Assembly: GCA_037833965.1 (NCBI GenBank)
Contig: AP031355.1
Location: forward strand, 7,341,501-7,405,500
Source: Marchantia polymorpha subsp. ruderalis
Lineage: Eukaryota > Streptophyta > Marchantiopsida > Marchantiales > Marchantiaceae
Length of the DNA: 64,000 nucleotides
Direction: 5' to 3'
In this document: one piece after another, positions 11,542-25,060 of the stretch
Numbering within the stretch: position 1 is the stretch's first letter
Layout: each line of letters opens with the position of its first letter
Notes under the pieces: model-generated
What the model was told of the DNA's origin: nothing
Seen by the model: the letters and a program-made list of their open reading frames with translations, nothing else
Databases searched by the model: none
Translations under genes and position numbers: made by a program

Positions 11542-14500
11542 GATTGCCGCCTCTGGAACTGTATTTCTCGATCAAATACACAGAGTTCACTCTGTCCTCC
11601 AACTTCATAAACGTTCGTAGTAGTCGGATTTCACCCCATCAGAATTGAGCTTCCTTCCACTGGCCGACATAGACACTCGAATGTTGCCACCATTGTCCAA
11701 GCTTCAAACGGTAACAAAAGGAAAATCGGCGATTGTCCTGAACAAATTGGCAAAGGCTGCCACGAATGTACACTACTTCGTAGAGGCAAACCGATCACTC
11801 TATCGGAGAACCTACCTAGGTTGCAAAATCACTGACGACCTGGAACAAACAAATCTCGGAAAGTACAAAGCTTCCGTTTGTCAGACGAAGATCACGTCAT
11901 CCACTAAGGTCATGAGGTCTGACTGAAACGAGGTCTGACATGACCGGCGACCCAAAAATAACTTGGACACGCGGGTTTGAAAGACGCACGGGACTCAGAA
12001 ACCTTGGCAGCCTTCCAAAACTGTGATTGAGCTCGAGTGTGACAGAGCAAGAAGACAGAAAGACTCAGCTCGAAGTTTGTCAAGACTGGATTCTGCGAAG
12101 AGTGCTTGGTTTCATGCTCTAGCAATCACTGCATCAGAGCTTGCGGAAAGCTCAAATCGAAGCACTCGGTTACGATGGGCGTAATCTGCAGAAACTGGCT
12201 CCAGTCCACATGTATGCGAGTTCGTCGTACACACATACAGAGAGCATGAGCCCAGCTTGGGAAGGCCAACAAACAAGTCGGAGGATTGACAGAGACGTCC
12301 GTATGTAGTCGCCCAGACACGAAGGAATCAGGTCGGTACAATTCAGCAACGCAGCGTTCTCATTCGAACACCGCCATCGCCATCCTGCTTTAGCTGGATT
12401 GGACCCTTTTATGGAAACGAGAATGGAATTCCAATGAGACAAAGCCCACACAAACCCATTACCATTCCTGTAAGTTTCATCATTCGCTGCCGCAGAACAC
12501 GGGTCTTCAGAATCGTTTTAGCGAACTGACTAAGCAGACCTTTCGGTCAATAGACTATGATTTGACCGACCTGTGTTCCAGATTTTTCTACATGGCCCCC
12601 AACGACGATGACTAAATGAATGAATTATATTGTCTGCGCACAGCCAGACGGGGACGACGGCATGTCCAAATCGAAACCAGGATTGCGAGATGCCAAAACA
12701 ATATAAAGTGAGACGGAGTCAAGTACGTGGACGTGCAAGAGTCCACACCATCACATTACTCATATGCATGACATCACATGCACCGAACCAATATCAAAGT
12801 TACGTAACACCAAGTACCCAAGACAACATGAAGGTGTACGTGGAAAAAACGAAAATCCTAATTCCAGTCACATCACCACATCTTACATGTTCTAGTTTTT
12901 AAATTTAAATCGACTAAACTAGTTCATACAATAACCTAAATAATGTGAAATGTCAAATAGTATATAGCTTGTTCTCGCGGCCATGTTGAGGTCTAAGTAC
13001 ATATCGGGATGTAAAAGTAAGGAAATAAATGATTTCTGGACATTTTATTATATCTAGAGACCTTAGTTGGTTCCATCCCCTTGCTGCCACTCATTGAAAT
13101 CTACCAATTGCCCAGAATGTTTAATGTGTACGATGGTAACCACAACATCTATATACACAATTCTAATCCAGGTCAATTGCAAGTCATATCAAAGCTCTAT
13201 GAATGTGAACTTGGTATTCATCAATTCGTACAATATCAAATATAAATGTACAATAAGTCATATAAAGTTTACTTGCAATTAATGTGGTAAAGCTTTCATA
13301 TGTGACTAATGAAGATGAATAGTGTTGTATCAAATTTGGCGGAATTGCATCATAAGTATATAAGTATCTCATGTGCTCAAGGTCTCTTATACACGATTGA
13401 CAAAAGATTCACAAGCCTACAATCTTTTGAAAGCAAAACTGTAGAAAAATCTGAGGAATATGAAATTTATAGGAATATATAGAAATGTAGAGTTTGCTAA
13501 AACCACCACCCTATCAAACTAGATCTCAGACCGTTAGTTTAATTGATGAAACAAATGAATAGGAAGAAGATTTATTTTCCATCTTCAACGATATAAAACC
13601 TTCCATATGTCAAGATAGTGTTAAATTTCTAAAACTTATTTTAAGTCACATCCTTGCATAGATAAATATTTTCACAAGCTAAAGATATAAGGGGTCATGC
13701 TCAAAATAAATCATATTATATCATCTTGATTCTCAAATTTACACAATGAAGCTCAATAATGAACTTATGAAAAGCATTTAAATTATGCTTCGCATAACCC
13801 ACATTATGTTTAAAATGTACACAACAGGGAACACACAACTTGACATAGCATGAATTTCATATACATTTAAAAAAAATCCATATCGAATATGGCTACTACT
13901 ATAAGATATATTTGTCAAATAGATCCTATAAAAAGTGAAGTGACTCATGAGAAGAGAAATGAGAATTCTGTAAATATATAGTTAAAAACGATGCATGATA
14001 AAAGTCTGTCAAACTCTCTAAGTATTGAAAATAATAGATGCATATGAAGGAGACCTTGAAGAATATTCAACATCCACATTAAATACAATCCATTTGCATA
14101 TCTAGAGCTCAACTATACTATATCATAAGCTCTTGATTATCAAAAAAGTTGTCACCTAGATTGTGGCAGCTTTTCAATGATGATGGACAAAGACGCTAGG
14201 AGAAGTGAGAACCATGCTGGATGATCGCAGTATAACAAAGAAGTCACAAGAACTCCCATTTTCAATAGATCTAATGTTTGGTTGTACTTCACCATCGCCT
14301 ACTAGCACCTAGGCCTAACAACAACAACAACAACTCGAAACCTTTGCACTTGGGGGCTACTGGTACTTAGTTCAGATTACTAAATCCTTTGTCAATGACA
14401 TCTCCACCTTCCATCTTTCACCTTTTTTAGCAAAGCTTCATGGGAGGAGGTGGTGACATCATGTTTCCACACATTCATGAGTCTCTCTGCGGTCCACGAG

Positions 14501-16809
14501 TGCCTTCTGAGTCAATTATTCTCTTAAAGTATGCTACATAGAGTAAAGTACGTCATAGACGGAGAATTCTGCTCTTAATCTAACTTTCTGCTACCTTCGG
14601 TGTGTTATGAGAGACACAAAAAGTTGAGATTGGGACGCATACTCTGCGGTCAAGAAGACAGATTGATGAGTTTCATAACTTACCGATGACCAGGCCTATG
14701 TAGATTAGGCAAGTTTCTAGCCTCAAGTAAATTAGACATGTGAGGTATCGACCAATCATGATGCTTGCGTATATTAGACATGTGAGGGATAATTAACGAT
14801 AGTGACGGAGTGATAACTAGCCACTCCCATAAGAATAGATATCACCATTCGAAAAAGTTGATAATACTAGGATAAAACTATTTTATTGCTCAATCGTGCG
14901 CAAACGGTCATACTGATTGTATTAGAAAATCATTCCATGGCATGAAAAAGTTTTCAATGAGATGTTGAATCTTATTTCTGAGATAAGATTAGGTATCCAG
15001 TTCTTTGCCATCAGTTCTAAATGACCTGAAACACAAAAGACGAATTTAAGATTTGGGTGTAGGGTGTATGATCCAACAGTCGATATGGTTTAGGTCGATT
15101 AGGTCACACATATGCAGTAGCAACAAGCACAGTCAGTAATTTCAAGCATGAAAGTACTACTATCATAGTAGGAGGCTGAAGATACTGTGCGACAAGTGTT
15201 CGGAGAGCACCAGCCATAGCACAGTTTCACTAAAATGCCACATGGAATGGACTCAAGCAATACAGACGCGATAAAGCACCTAGAGTACGGTCTCTAAAAC
15301 CTTCAACCATAGGCACGACAAAGTGTCAAGGTACACCAATCTATGTGCACGAAAACATAGTGAGTAATCAAAACGTGATTTTCTCTGTACATTCTGCAGT
15401 TGTAGGCATAACATGCTTTGCAAATCAGATTCCACCGTTGATGTTCGAGTGTCTACCAACTATGTACATCTCACGCTGCGACCAATTTGGGCTAGGAAGA
15501 ATAAGCTCATGTGAAGAGGGATCTCCGGTCCAATCTCTCTCATGCCATATAATCTATTGAGATTAAGCATGTCCAAACTATGAAATTAGGCACATTAGGC
15601 ATTTACTTTTAGAATGCCTAATATACAGAGGCCTGTCCATGACCTCTTATTCCGCACCGTTTAATTCCGTTTTACATTGCCACGAGTTCCATAGACCTTC
15701 AAAGTACTCAAAATGAATTCGTCAAAAGAAACAGGAAAATTTGGACAAATTAACGTGTTGCAACTTTCAACTGTATTTAGACACTTAACAGATCTCTTTC
15801 TGCAATAAGTCGAATTGATCAGACTAAGTTTACATTCGGGAAATTAGGAATTTCTCTATAGAGATAAACTAATTTTCTTCTCAATCACATGGTATAAATC
15901 ATATTGAAATTGATGCACTTCATATTTAAATTTCACGTTTTTAAAATTTAGGAAGCTTTTGAAAGCTTTAGAGTTCACTTCGATTTTAATGGTTGTACTT
16001 TATTAAAAATAAATCGAACCCCGTTCTAATGTTTAGATTGATTTCTTATCTTGATCTTTTTACTTTTTAGCTAATTTTTTTGAAACAATATAAAAATTGT
16101 CTAAAATCGAAAAAATATTAGATAATGATAAATGAAAATTGTTACAGAAAATTAAGGAGTTGAATAGAACATGATCAATTGTGCTGGAATATTTAACTAG
16201 AAAATTTTATAAATCCAAATTTTTTTATTAAATTTAATCTCACCTTTCCAAAAGAGCATTTTATGTTGTACAATATCTGCAAATGGAATCTCAAATTGAA
16301 AAAAAAAACCTCTGGTAAGCGATTGCACGAAAATAAAATTCAAATAATAATCTCTCAACACGTTTGAAAATTATAGGTAAAAAATCTTCTAAATTTCTAA
16401 ATAAAGCAGAATTAAATTTTCCTAAATAAATGATTCAACCAGTTTAGAATGTACTTTCAAGTTGATAAGATGCAGGTAGATTTCAAATTTTTTTCTAGCA
16501 GGACTTAAAAATATTAAAAAATTTGAAGACCATAATTTTATATCATACATGAAGTTGAATTTTTGAAAAATTAGAAATAATCAAAATTTACTCTAAAAAA
16601 ATAAAATAAAATAACGTGAGTAGATTTCTAGAACATGTAGTTCTGGAATAATAGTAACGATTCAATTTTTTTTTTATCATATGATTTTTATCAATTTACA
16701 TGTGATCTTTATTAATTTTTTGTTGGAAAAAATCCAAAACACCTAAAAATTGCTTTGAATATGCCATCTGACGTGTATCACGGGCTTTTTAAGCCTACTT
16801 CCTGCCATC
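11542..16809. other. Gene-poor, AT-rich stretch
   Basis: Only small frames lacking family signatures are seen (for example 11645-11926 plus and 12170-12451 minus). The region from about 15,900 to 16,750 is very AT-rich. There is a (CAA)n run near 14,318 and a 10-bp-arm hairpin (ATTAGGCATT/AATGCCTAAT) near 15,590-15,620. Confidence 0.55.
14811..14836. mobile_element. Terminal fragment related to the 4669-4851 MITE
   Basis: The sequence GAGTGATAACTAGCC followed by ACTCCCAT closely matches the right end of the 4.7-kb element (GAGTGATAACTAGCCGCTC). No convincing left end is seen, so this is probably a decayed or truncated copy. Confidence 0.4.
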
Positions 16810-16964
16810 AGCAGGTTCACTTCAGGGTTGACAATAATGTGGCTTTGCACTTAAAGCAAAACGAATTCCACCAGTATGTGTATTTTACCGAGTGAAGACT
16901 CGTGGGGCTCGTTTTGTTTTCAGTGCGAAGCCACATTATTGTCCAAGCCTGAAGTCAACCTGCT
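16810..16964. repeat. Foldback repeat with 63-bp arms
   Basis: Arm 1 (16810-16872, starting AGCAGGTTCACTTCAGG) and arm 2 (16902-16964, ending CTGAAGTCAACCTGCT) are reverse complements with roughly ten mismatches or small gaps. A loop of about 29 bases separates them. It sits in a very AT-rich region and no target duplication is evident. It could be a foldback MITE or a source of a long hairpin RNA. Confidence 0.75.
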
Positions 16965-19900
16965 AGTTGAATTTTGATACCAGAATAATGTCTCTCCAAT
17001 TTTTTTGTTTTTTATAAGGAGAATTAATATCACAATCTTAGGTGAGGATTCACGTGCCACATAGATTTTTTTCGAGAAATAAAAAAATAGATTTTTTGTT
17101 TGATTCTAATATGCCAATATGTCAGAAAAATTTGCATCAAGGAATAGACCGGAAAAGTAGATAATATTTTGGTATCTCCATATCAGTGAGCCACGAAGAA
17201 GCTTCCTCGATCCAAGAATTTCTAAATTTTTCATTTCAAAAACTAGTGTCACTCTAGAGAACAACTTCAGAGGAGCTTTTGAATCAGAAAAAACGAAAAT
17301 ATAATAAGTTATATCGTACATCTTCATCATATCCACGGTCGAGACACTGGCCAAAAGACACCATCATTTGCCCAGGTATGGTCTGCGTCAATGGATCGTA
17401 CAAGTAGAGTCGAAACATACGATAGGACACAACGCTGTTTCTGGAATAGACTGAAGCCAAGCGATCCACGAGCTACTTTGTGTCTACTGTGCTGCAAAGG
17501 GATAGCCAGACCTCGAGCAAATCAAGACCCGAAGTCAACATCCTGGTGATTTTCTCCAGTGAGCCTTGTTATTAAAATGTGTACGTACAAAGTACGAGGT
17601 TTCCACAACAAGGTCTGCATCGAACGTGAAACAATGTCGTTGCTCACCTCGGATCTCGTTCCACAAACTTTACGATGGAAGAAGGCAACTTGACATGGTT
17701 TCATATGTACAGTTGTGACCGGATTAGACACGCCATGCAACCGCGTCTTTGACGTGTGGAGCAGGCTCACAATTTCCTGGCGAGAGCGAGAGAAAGTGCA
17801 TCTTCATCTACAGACCGCACGTGGTGCTAACGATGCAGGGAATTAACCAGATCAGATGGACCTTTTTCCTGCTCCCTTTCTTTTTGTCTCCCGAAGGTAC
17901 ATCTCGAGTTTGTGCACTGGGCATTGCGCTTCGTTGGCCGTGCGAGGGAGATCTCCGTGCTCTGGGTTTTTCTGGGGGTCTGAGTTTAATTTGTGGGGAT
18001 CTGGGACGGAAGTCAAGGAGCAGAGTTCAATTATTTCAGAGGAGGGATCCACGGAAATCAAGGAAATCTTCAAGGAAATCGGGACACTGTAAGAGCATCT
18101 TAGCCCCCGGGGTCTCACTCTGATTCTCATTCTTTGTTACGTGGAAGTTGACAAAATTCCCACTAGTTTCTCCTTTTCTTCGCAAATTGAGGAATATTAC
18201 ACAGAAGTAATAACATTGAAAAATACTTATACATGTATACTCACCACAGTTCTGTCAGAATGAAAGAATGGTGAGAACATGGAGGACAACAACGGATCTT
18301 CTTCAAGATTTCAAATGAAAATTCTGAAACCTCACAACTTCTTCTCGATTCCCATTACTCCTATTCAGCAAAGAAGTGATTAAGATAGTTATAAAGGGAT
18401 ATCATGTCAACTACTCCGGAGGACAAGACAAGGGGCTTAGTATGTATGCTAGCACGCGACACTATCGTATCAGGAAACATAGAAAAGTTATTTCTTTTGT
18501 TACTTACTTGGAAGTTCTTATTGAATGAATACAATTTTTCAATATGACTACTGCAGATCTACTCGTCCTTCAAATTTGCGAAGGATCATCTGGAACCCAA
18601 CTATTTCAACCTTAAGTATTAATGATATATTTGTTATATTTGTCCTATACGTCTAAAGTTAGAATCATTAAGAATTTTACAACCCAAAAACGTGATACAG
18701 AGTTCTTGTCTATCGAGCATAAATAGCAATCACCGGTTGAATGTCAGTGAAGAGTGTGGTTATTAGTGGCATTGACTTGATTTGCGCCCCAAGTCTTTTC
18801 AACCTTGTTCGGAAGCAGAACACTAGATCGATTTCCCACTCATGATAATTCTGGTCGAGAACATACCCAAACTTCTGTAAGAGCAAGACGGTCTGCTTTC
18901 TTACAACGAGGTCATTACACTAGGAATGAGAGGCTTAAACACGATCAGCACACAAGGAATGAGAGACTTCTTAAGTATTGCCTACCATATTTCAAGATAT
19001 ACACAAATGGTTGTGACTTAACACAAGCCCGGTATTTGTTGAATAAACGGGACAGACCAGTGCTTTGAACGTAACTTCGTCATTGTAAGGTCCTTGGAGT
19101 GAACGTTAATCCTTACACCTATCATCGAACTTTTTATTCTACGCCTGCAAGTCATTGCCTTGTGCTGATTTGCACATCATACGATAAACGAGAACGCTTG
19201 AAAGTGCAAGTAAGACGGACACCACAGTGGACTCCTCTGTCGTGTCGGTCTTACTTGCAGATTTAAGCGTTATCGCTAAGCTTGTCAATTGAATGAAAAA
19301 CACGCCAACTAAAGTTCTCAGAAGGGACGAAAGTAGTGTCGGACCCAACATCCACACGCAGACATTAAGAATTCTTGAAGTTTTGTGATCTATTTCTTTC
19401 CTGTTTGTATCTCTTAAATGCAAATTGACTTGTTGTGTTGGATCGTTCTTTATAAAAGCTTTTGGACTTTTTTTTACCTCAATTTTTTTTTTCAAAAATA
19501 GCATATATATGTAATTGGATTTAATCTACATAATTCATACGGATATAATATGAAACTTACAAAAAATTTACAACAACTCTTTTTTACATAATTATGATGA
19601 TTTTTCAAGCTCTCAAGTCAAAATCACAAAGGTGAAATAATTTAACAACAACTATTATATTATATCACTAATACTAAATTCAAAAACTTTTATTTTTATT
19701 TTTTTTGCTCCTCTGCGAAAGTTAGCAGAGGAGCAATTAAGATTGCCTGATGGAAGACGCTGAGTCTGCCCGCCGAAAGGAGCTCAGAAGGCGGCACAGT
19801 TTGTGAGATTATATGCAACGGTTGCATGCTTGAAGGGAATTTGCTACTGATGAAGCCCACAAGTCTTTGCTTTGAGACTCCAAAGTTCTACAAGTGCACT

Positions 19901-21794
19901 TTCGAAGAAGTTTCTCATCCTTGAGTTTTTGGAATTCGCATGAGCCGAGATCGAATCTCGTGTAGTTACATTCTGGAAAACAAATATGATCTTATGGGTA
20001 AGCGGCAGGAAAGTGCATTTTATGTCCATCTGTAATCAACAATCGCCGGTCCCTCACCGCTGCTTGTTCATCTCTGAGTGATGAATGCCACATTTCTAAA
20101 AAAGTTGAAACCTCTGCAATTCGAGAGAGCAGCATCACTGACAGTAGTGTACTGACAATATCGAGAAAACTGAGGAATGACTGAAGTCAAATACAGTTCT
20201 ATCACAGAAGCAAACTAATGGCACAGATTTCAAAAGATATCACCTTTGTAGGCTGAGGTATGGTATACCTGTGATCCTAGAGAAAATCACACTATCCAGA
20301 ATTATTCTCAGTTCTGGGTCTAGTAATAATGACAACCAATGTGTTAAGTGAGGGAATCTGAGAACTATTGAGGCCACAACTGCAAGTGGTGAATTTCTTC
20401 TCCTAAACTGTTCGATGACCATGGAGTGTGTAACTGTCTTATCAGCTGCAGTCGAAAAATTTATTGCGTCAGGCTTTTACAACAGAATGAGTATGCAAGT
20501 CCTGAGGAGGCCGTGGCAATTGTTAAAGAATCCAGGACCTTAGTCTTCATGAGCTCCTGCCTCTTTTAAAAGGATGTGGCGAATTTGATATCATTCGTTC
20601 CGTGCTACATCTATAGAAACTGATAAGTATGAACTTCTCTGTCGTACTGTTCCAGGGGACTCCATTCTTCAGAGTCGATGCTCTGGGAGTGTAAAATAAC
20701 AATAAAAGTGATAATAAAATCTTCGATATTACCCCGTTACGAGGACGAGAAATCCAAAGTAACTTTCAACCTTGTCAATTCTGAGACGTAACTTGTATGA
20801 GCTGGTTGTACATGTGAACTCTCATTTTATATAGATCATCCATGACAGCATGCGGGTTAGCATAAAATCCAGGTCAAAGAGCTAACCATGATGGTATCTG
20901 AGATAACAAGAATATTTCTACGTTTTTTCTTGTTCCTGATTTGGTGATATGGAACTCTCGGCCAACATAAAAGTCGTGCGGATACAGGTCTGGGGACTTG
21001 AGACTGCGGAACTACAAGCTCCGATACTTCACGGACACCTTGCAGAGAGAGGAGACTATTCAATAACATTTTCGTAAATATCAGCCGCTTGATTTGCCTA
21101 ACTTAATAGGACCTCTAGCACATGCACTCGATTGTCGTGGGCACTCATGGCATCTTACTGGACTGTCAGAGCCAATCGGCAAGAAAGGGCAATTATTATT
21201 CACACTACTCGCCGAGAAGTAGCGTTCAGAAGTTGAAGAGTAGCACCAAATAACTAGAACCGCCGAGCAGATAATGACCAATCAAAAGATATAGTGTCAA
21301 AGGAGGAATTGCCACTGTAAACAACTAACTCCATTTCAATTAGATTGATCCTTTATTTTTATATAAACTGCTTGAATTGATCTGTAATGTAGCTCGTAAT
21401 ATTGGTCACCAAGTTGATTTAGAAGACCTGAGCGAAGTGCCTACTGTGATTTCTGCCTAAACCCAAGCAAAGTTTCTCATATGTTACCAGCAGACATTTG
21501 CCGAAATTCCTTATCGTCTCAGACGGTCGCTCCCTGTATTGAATGCCCGAGTCGACTCGTTCAATGAGTCGATGCAACCAGTTCCATCAGACTGTTTATG
21601 ATTGGTCTTGCTACGCAATCAGAACTATTATCGATGGCCGAGATTTCATGACTCTCGTTCGTTTCGAGCGATCAACGAATCATGCAGAACAAGAATGTTC
21701 AGAATTAATTTTGTCATGAGTCATTGTTCTCACTGCAACTTTGTGACGACGTTTTGTGTCGAGATACTTATGGAGACAAAACCTGTAGACATGC
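16965..21794. other. Gene-poor stretch with unassigned small frames
   Basis: No gene can be named. A minus-strand series at 17106-17469 and 17522-17770, and a 124-codon plus-strand frame at 17749-18123, have no recognisable domain. A 121-codon minus-strand frame at 19139-19504 contains two hydrophobic stretches, but part of it is made by an inverted repeat (19206-19258). Confidence 0.45.
19206..19258. repeat. 17-bp-arm inverted repeat
   Basis: GCAAGTAAGACGGACAC at 19206-19222 pairs with GTGTCGGTCTTACTTGC at 19242-19258 with one mismatch, around a 19-base loop. Confidence 0.7.
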
Positions 21795-21876
21795 TGTCAG
21801 AAGTGGGATTTGAACCCACGCCTCTCACGAGACCCGAACTTGAGTCGGGCGCCTTAGACCACTCGGCCATCCTGAC
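21795..21876 (-). tRNA. tRNA-Leu (anticodon CAA)
   Basis: Read on the minus strand, the acceptor stem GTCAGGA pairs with TTCTGAC, allowing G-T pairs, followed by discriminator A. The D-arm contains GCCGAGTGGTCTAAGGC, the leucine class II pattern. The anticodon stem is CCCGA/TCGGG with loop CTCAAGT, giving anticodon CAA. A long variable arm (TCTCGTGAGAGGC) follows, then the T-arm GTGGG-TTCAAAT-CCCAC. Length is 82 nt with no intron. It decodes UUG. A T4 tract follows shortly after the 3' end (near 21778-21781), a likely Pol III stop. Confidence 0.95.
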
Positions 21877-21910
21877 TTGTTGACATCTGTGAACCTATCT
21901 AGTATATATT
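21877..21910 (-). promoter_or_regulatory. tRNA-Leu upstream TATA and CAA motifs
   Basis: On the minus strand, TCAACAA lies directly before the tRNA (21877-21883). A TATA-like AATATATACT lies about 30 bases upstream (21901-21910). This pairing is characteristic of plant nuclear tRNA genes. Confidence 0.7.
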
Positions 21911-24813
21911 CTAGCCAAAATTCACACTCAACAGTGCATGTTGAACACTTGGTATCATAGAACAAGATAAAAACATGTGCATCAATGTTTACTTACTGAC
22001 TCAGATGTATCTTCCCATCCTTTTTGCCTTATAAGAAGTAGGTAATAAATAGTAGGGCATTGTGGAACTACGTATTTAAAAAGATGGGAAGACCACTTTA
22101 ACTCATAGAAGTACGAAACGTCATCAGTTTGTAGTATCTAGATCCCAATATTACAATTAGACTATATTTTATCCCATTAATCTTTGCAGACCTACGTGAT
22201 TCCACATAATTGGATACTTTGGTTGAATCACTACTCTTGCTACCACTTAGGAACACGAATGGTTATACAGTTTAAAATTCTACCAGGTGAATTATCAGAT
22301 ATTATGATGATTGCAATTAAAACTCATTCCGACCCAAATATTAATCCACTCCAACTACAATAAACTGTATATATGAACTTCATACTTGTAACCATTGTAA
22401 ATATCACACCTCTAATTGAAATATAGATGTTTTTCTTTTGCTAATTAAATAGTCATTAAGTCATGTGAACTTGCTGTATCCAAAGTACTACCAAATTCAT
22501 ACTTGATCAACAAAAATGTGGGTTTATGACTCAATCCAGAAGAAATCTAATAGATATGAAAAAAAAAAACTATGTTGATTGAGTCTAACTTAATCAAATT
22601 AATCCGGCTAACTTAAAAGAGTTCTCTTAGATTCATATGAAAAGTCATTCCTTCAATTTTTCTTCTCATCGAACTTCATTTTACTGGTTTCAGAAACTCC
22701 ATCATGCAAAATATGTGATATCAAGTAATTGAACTCTTCACTTTACTCCAAAACTTGACAAATGATTTTATTTTTATGAACACGTTTATGTGAATAATCT
22801 TTACAATCTTTACCTCTTGATAAGTCAAAAAGATTCTGGAATTATTTTGTACACTAATTGATGATTTCCACAACTTTGTATATATAATATATCTCAACAT
22901 TAAAACCATTGTAAAATTTATCTTGCGCATTTTTTTCTGGAATTTTTTTCACGAATTTTTTTCGACGACGACGAAGCAAGTTTAGTATTTTTTTCGAAAT
23001 AAAAATGAATTATCAAAGTTATAACCATAAACCAATCATGTGAAAATGAGTGATATCTTGGAATTGTGTACATCAATATTTAGCGAATAACGAATCATAA
23101 TAATGAAAATCTTAATTCATAATCATCTTTGAATCGTAAAATTTTGAATCATCAGATCTGATACTTTCAGAGTATTTGAGTATTTAGTTCACCTATAATT
23201 AATAATTATTCATGTATCGATTAATTCAAATTTTTAGACTAATCAATTTTCATTATAGTAAAAAACTTGATCACAAGTTCTTATATTACAAGTTAGACTT
23301 AAGGTAAGAAATAGTGTATTGAAAGAATATAAATTTATAAAGAAATCACATATATATTTTCTCAACTTGATTATATTTTTTTCTGTAAGTATATAAATTA
23401 ACATCAAAGCGTAAGAGACACATTTAATCTCTCAAATTTCGGTAAGGTGTATGATTTATAATCCTAAGCAAATTTATTTTCAAACCTCTCAAATAAATTA
23501 CAGTCTATTGGCAAGAAATTCGTCAACACATATCTCTGATTGCTGATTGAATAACAGCCTAAAAATGCAGTGATATATATCAGACGAGACTTCGTAAATT
23601 TTTTTATTTTTTTTTCAAAGTCAAGGCGGTAACAATCTCAAGAGAAATGAACAAAAATTTTTAAAAATTATTTTCCATTTGTTACTCTTGTGCAAAATTT
23701 CCTACAGCCTGACATTCATAAAAGTGATGACATAACAAAGATTTGAAGCATGTATTAGAAATGTATATGCACATATATAAGACCTGACTTATATGTAGTG
23801 TTTCCTAAATCCTAAAACAAATATTTGAAATTTTATGCAATCAAAAAAGCTTTAATTGATACTCTTCTTCAATATATGAGGTGATAATAAGAAAATTAAA
23901 CACTGAATAATATTGAATGCAATCATGGAAATTTTGCTTTAGTTGAGCAAGATATGATGAGAATAATAGAATGTTGACAATTCTTTGAAATATGTCTACA
24001 ATTAAAATATATAAATGTCTTCAAGTGATTTATAATGCTATGATATATACGAAAAAATCAAATTATTCAAAAAATTGAATTTCATAGATTTGAATATTTG
24101 AGTACAATATATTCTTGAATCTTTGAAAGTTTTTTGCTCATTGATGCAGATTATGAATTAAATTTTTTATTATAATGACAAAATTGGTTATTTAAATGAA
24201 AGTTTTTTGCAATATAAGTTTGAATTAGATATTGATTTGGTTAAAGTTGAAAACAAAGTAACAAAACACATACTTTATGTAAAATTTGCACAAAAGAATT
24301 GTTCTTCAACTTTCAAAAGATAGCCAATTAACTATCATAAAAAGATAGTATAGACAACAAAATGTGTGAGTGACCAATTGAATGTTGATTCAAGGTTCAT
24401 AATCCTAAAGATCATTTCAGTTTTTCATTCAAAGTATTATGTTAGCATACATAATCATAAATGTTTTCAATCATAAATCCACACTCACTGCATACCTCGT
24501 ATACTTTTATTTGCAAAAAGTATAGTTAAATATGCAATTACAAAAAAAGTTAAAAAACAATTTTAGAGTTCTCAATCTGTCAACATGCTATGAATTTTGT
24601 TCACTCCATAAAGACAATTTTTACTTTGTATATGAAATCCTCAAAGATGTCTTTCTATATGTCAAATGTCTTATCATTCACTCAATCAGTTAGTCGATGA
24701 TGTCACAGAATTCCTATAATATGCTTCTTGAATGTATTTTTCAATGTAGTTGAAAGAAAAATTGTCATTACTAGTCAGCTGGTTTAAATATGAGTTATTT
24801 TAAAAAGAAATAG
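21911..24813. other. AT-rich non-genic stretch
   Basis: Long A/T-dominated sequence with stops in all frames. No gene or clear repeat is recognised. Confidence 0.6.
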
Positions 24814-25060
24814 TTAAAGATAATGGGCTGAATAAAACTCAACTATCCTCCTAACCTTTTGAATGATGAATAAACATGAGATTTTATTATAAGCGTTTTT
24901 GAAATCTATTAGGAAGACATTCTTATTAGAATGAGTATCTAGAAGAGCTATTATCAAATAGTATTGCACTAAAAAAGTCGGCTTCTCAAATACAAACTCA
25001 TTTTGACAAAAATGTTGATAATGCATACATCGATACTTTAACAATTTACAAGTTTCTATA
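24814..25060 (-). mobile_element. LINE reverse-transcriptase relic
   Basis: A 76-codon minus-strand frame ends near NKNVFLIDFKNAYNKIS. This fits the reverse-transcriptase motif around the first catalytic Asp (F-x-D-F-x-x-A-Y/F-D/N-x-I). It is preceded by a hydrophobic helix-like stretch (YYLIIALLD) at the usual spacing in LINE elements. Nothing else of the element is recognisable on either side, and the region is AT-drifted. I infer an old non-LTR retrotransposon fragment. A chance match remains possible. Confidence 0.45.

Noticed and set aside
21602-21883. 93-codon plus-strand ORF with ..EVGFEPTPLTRPELES..
   Set aside because: This is the antisense translation of the tRNA-Leu gene, a well-known false ORF.
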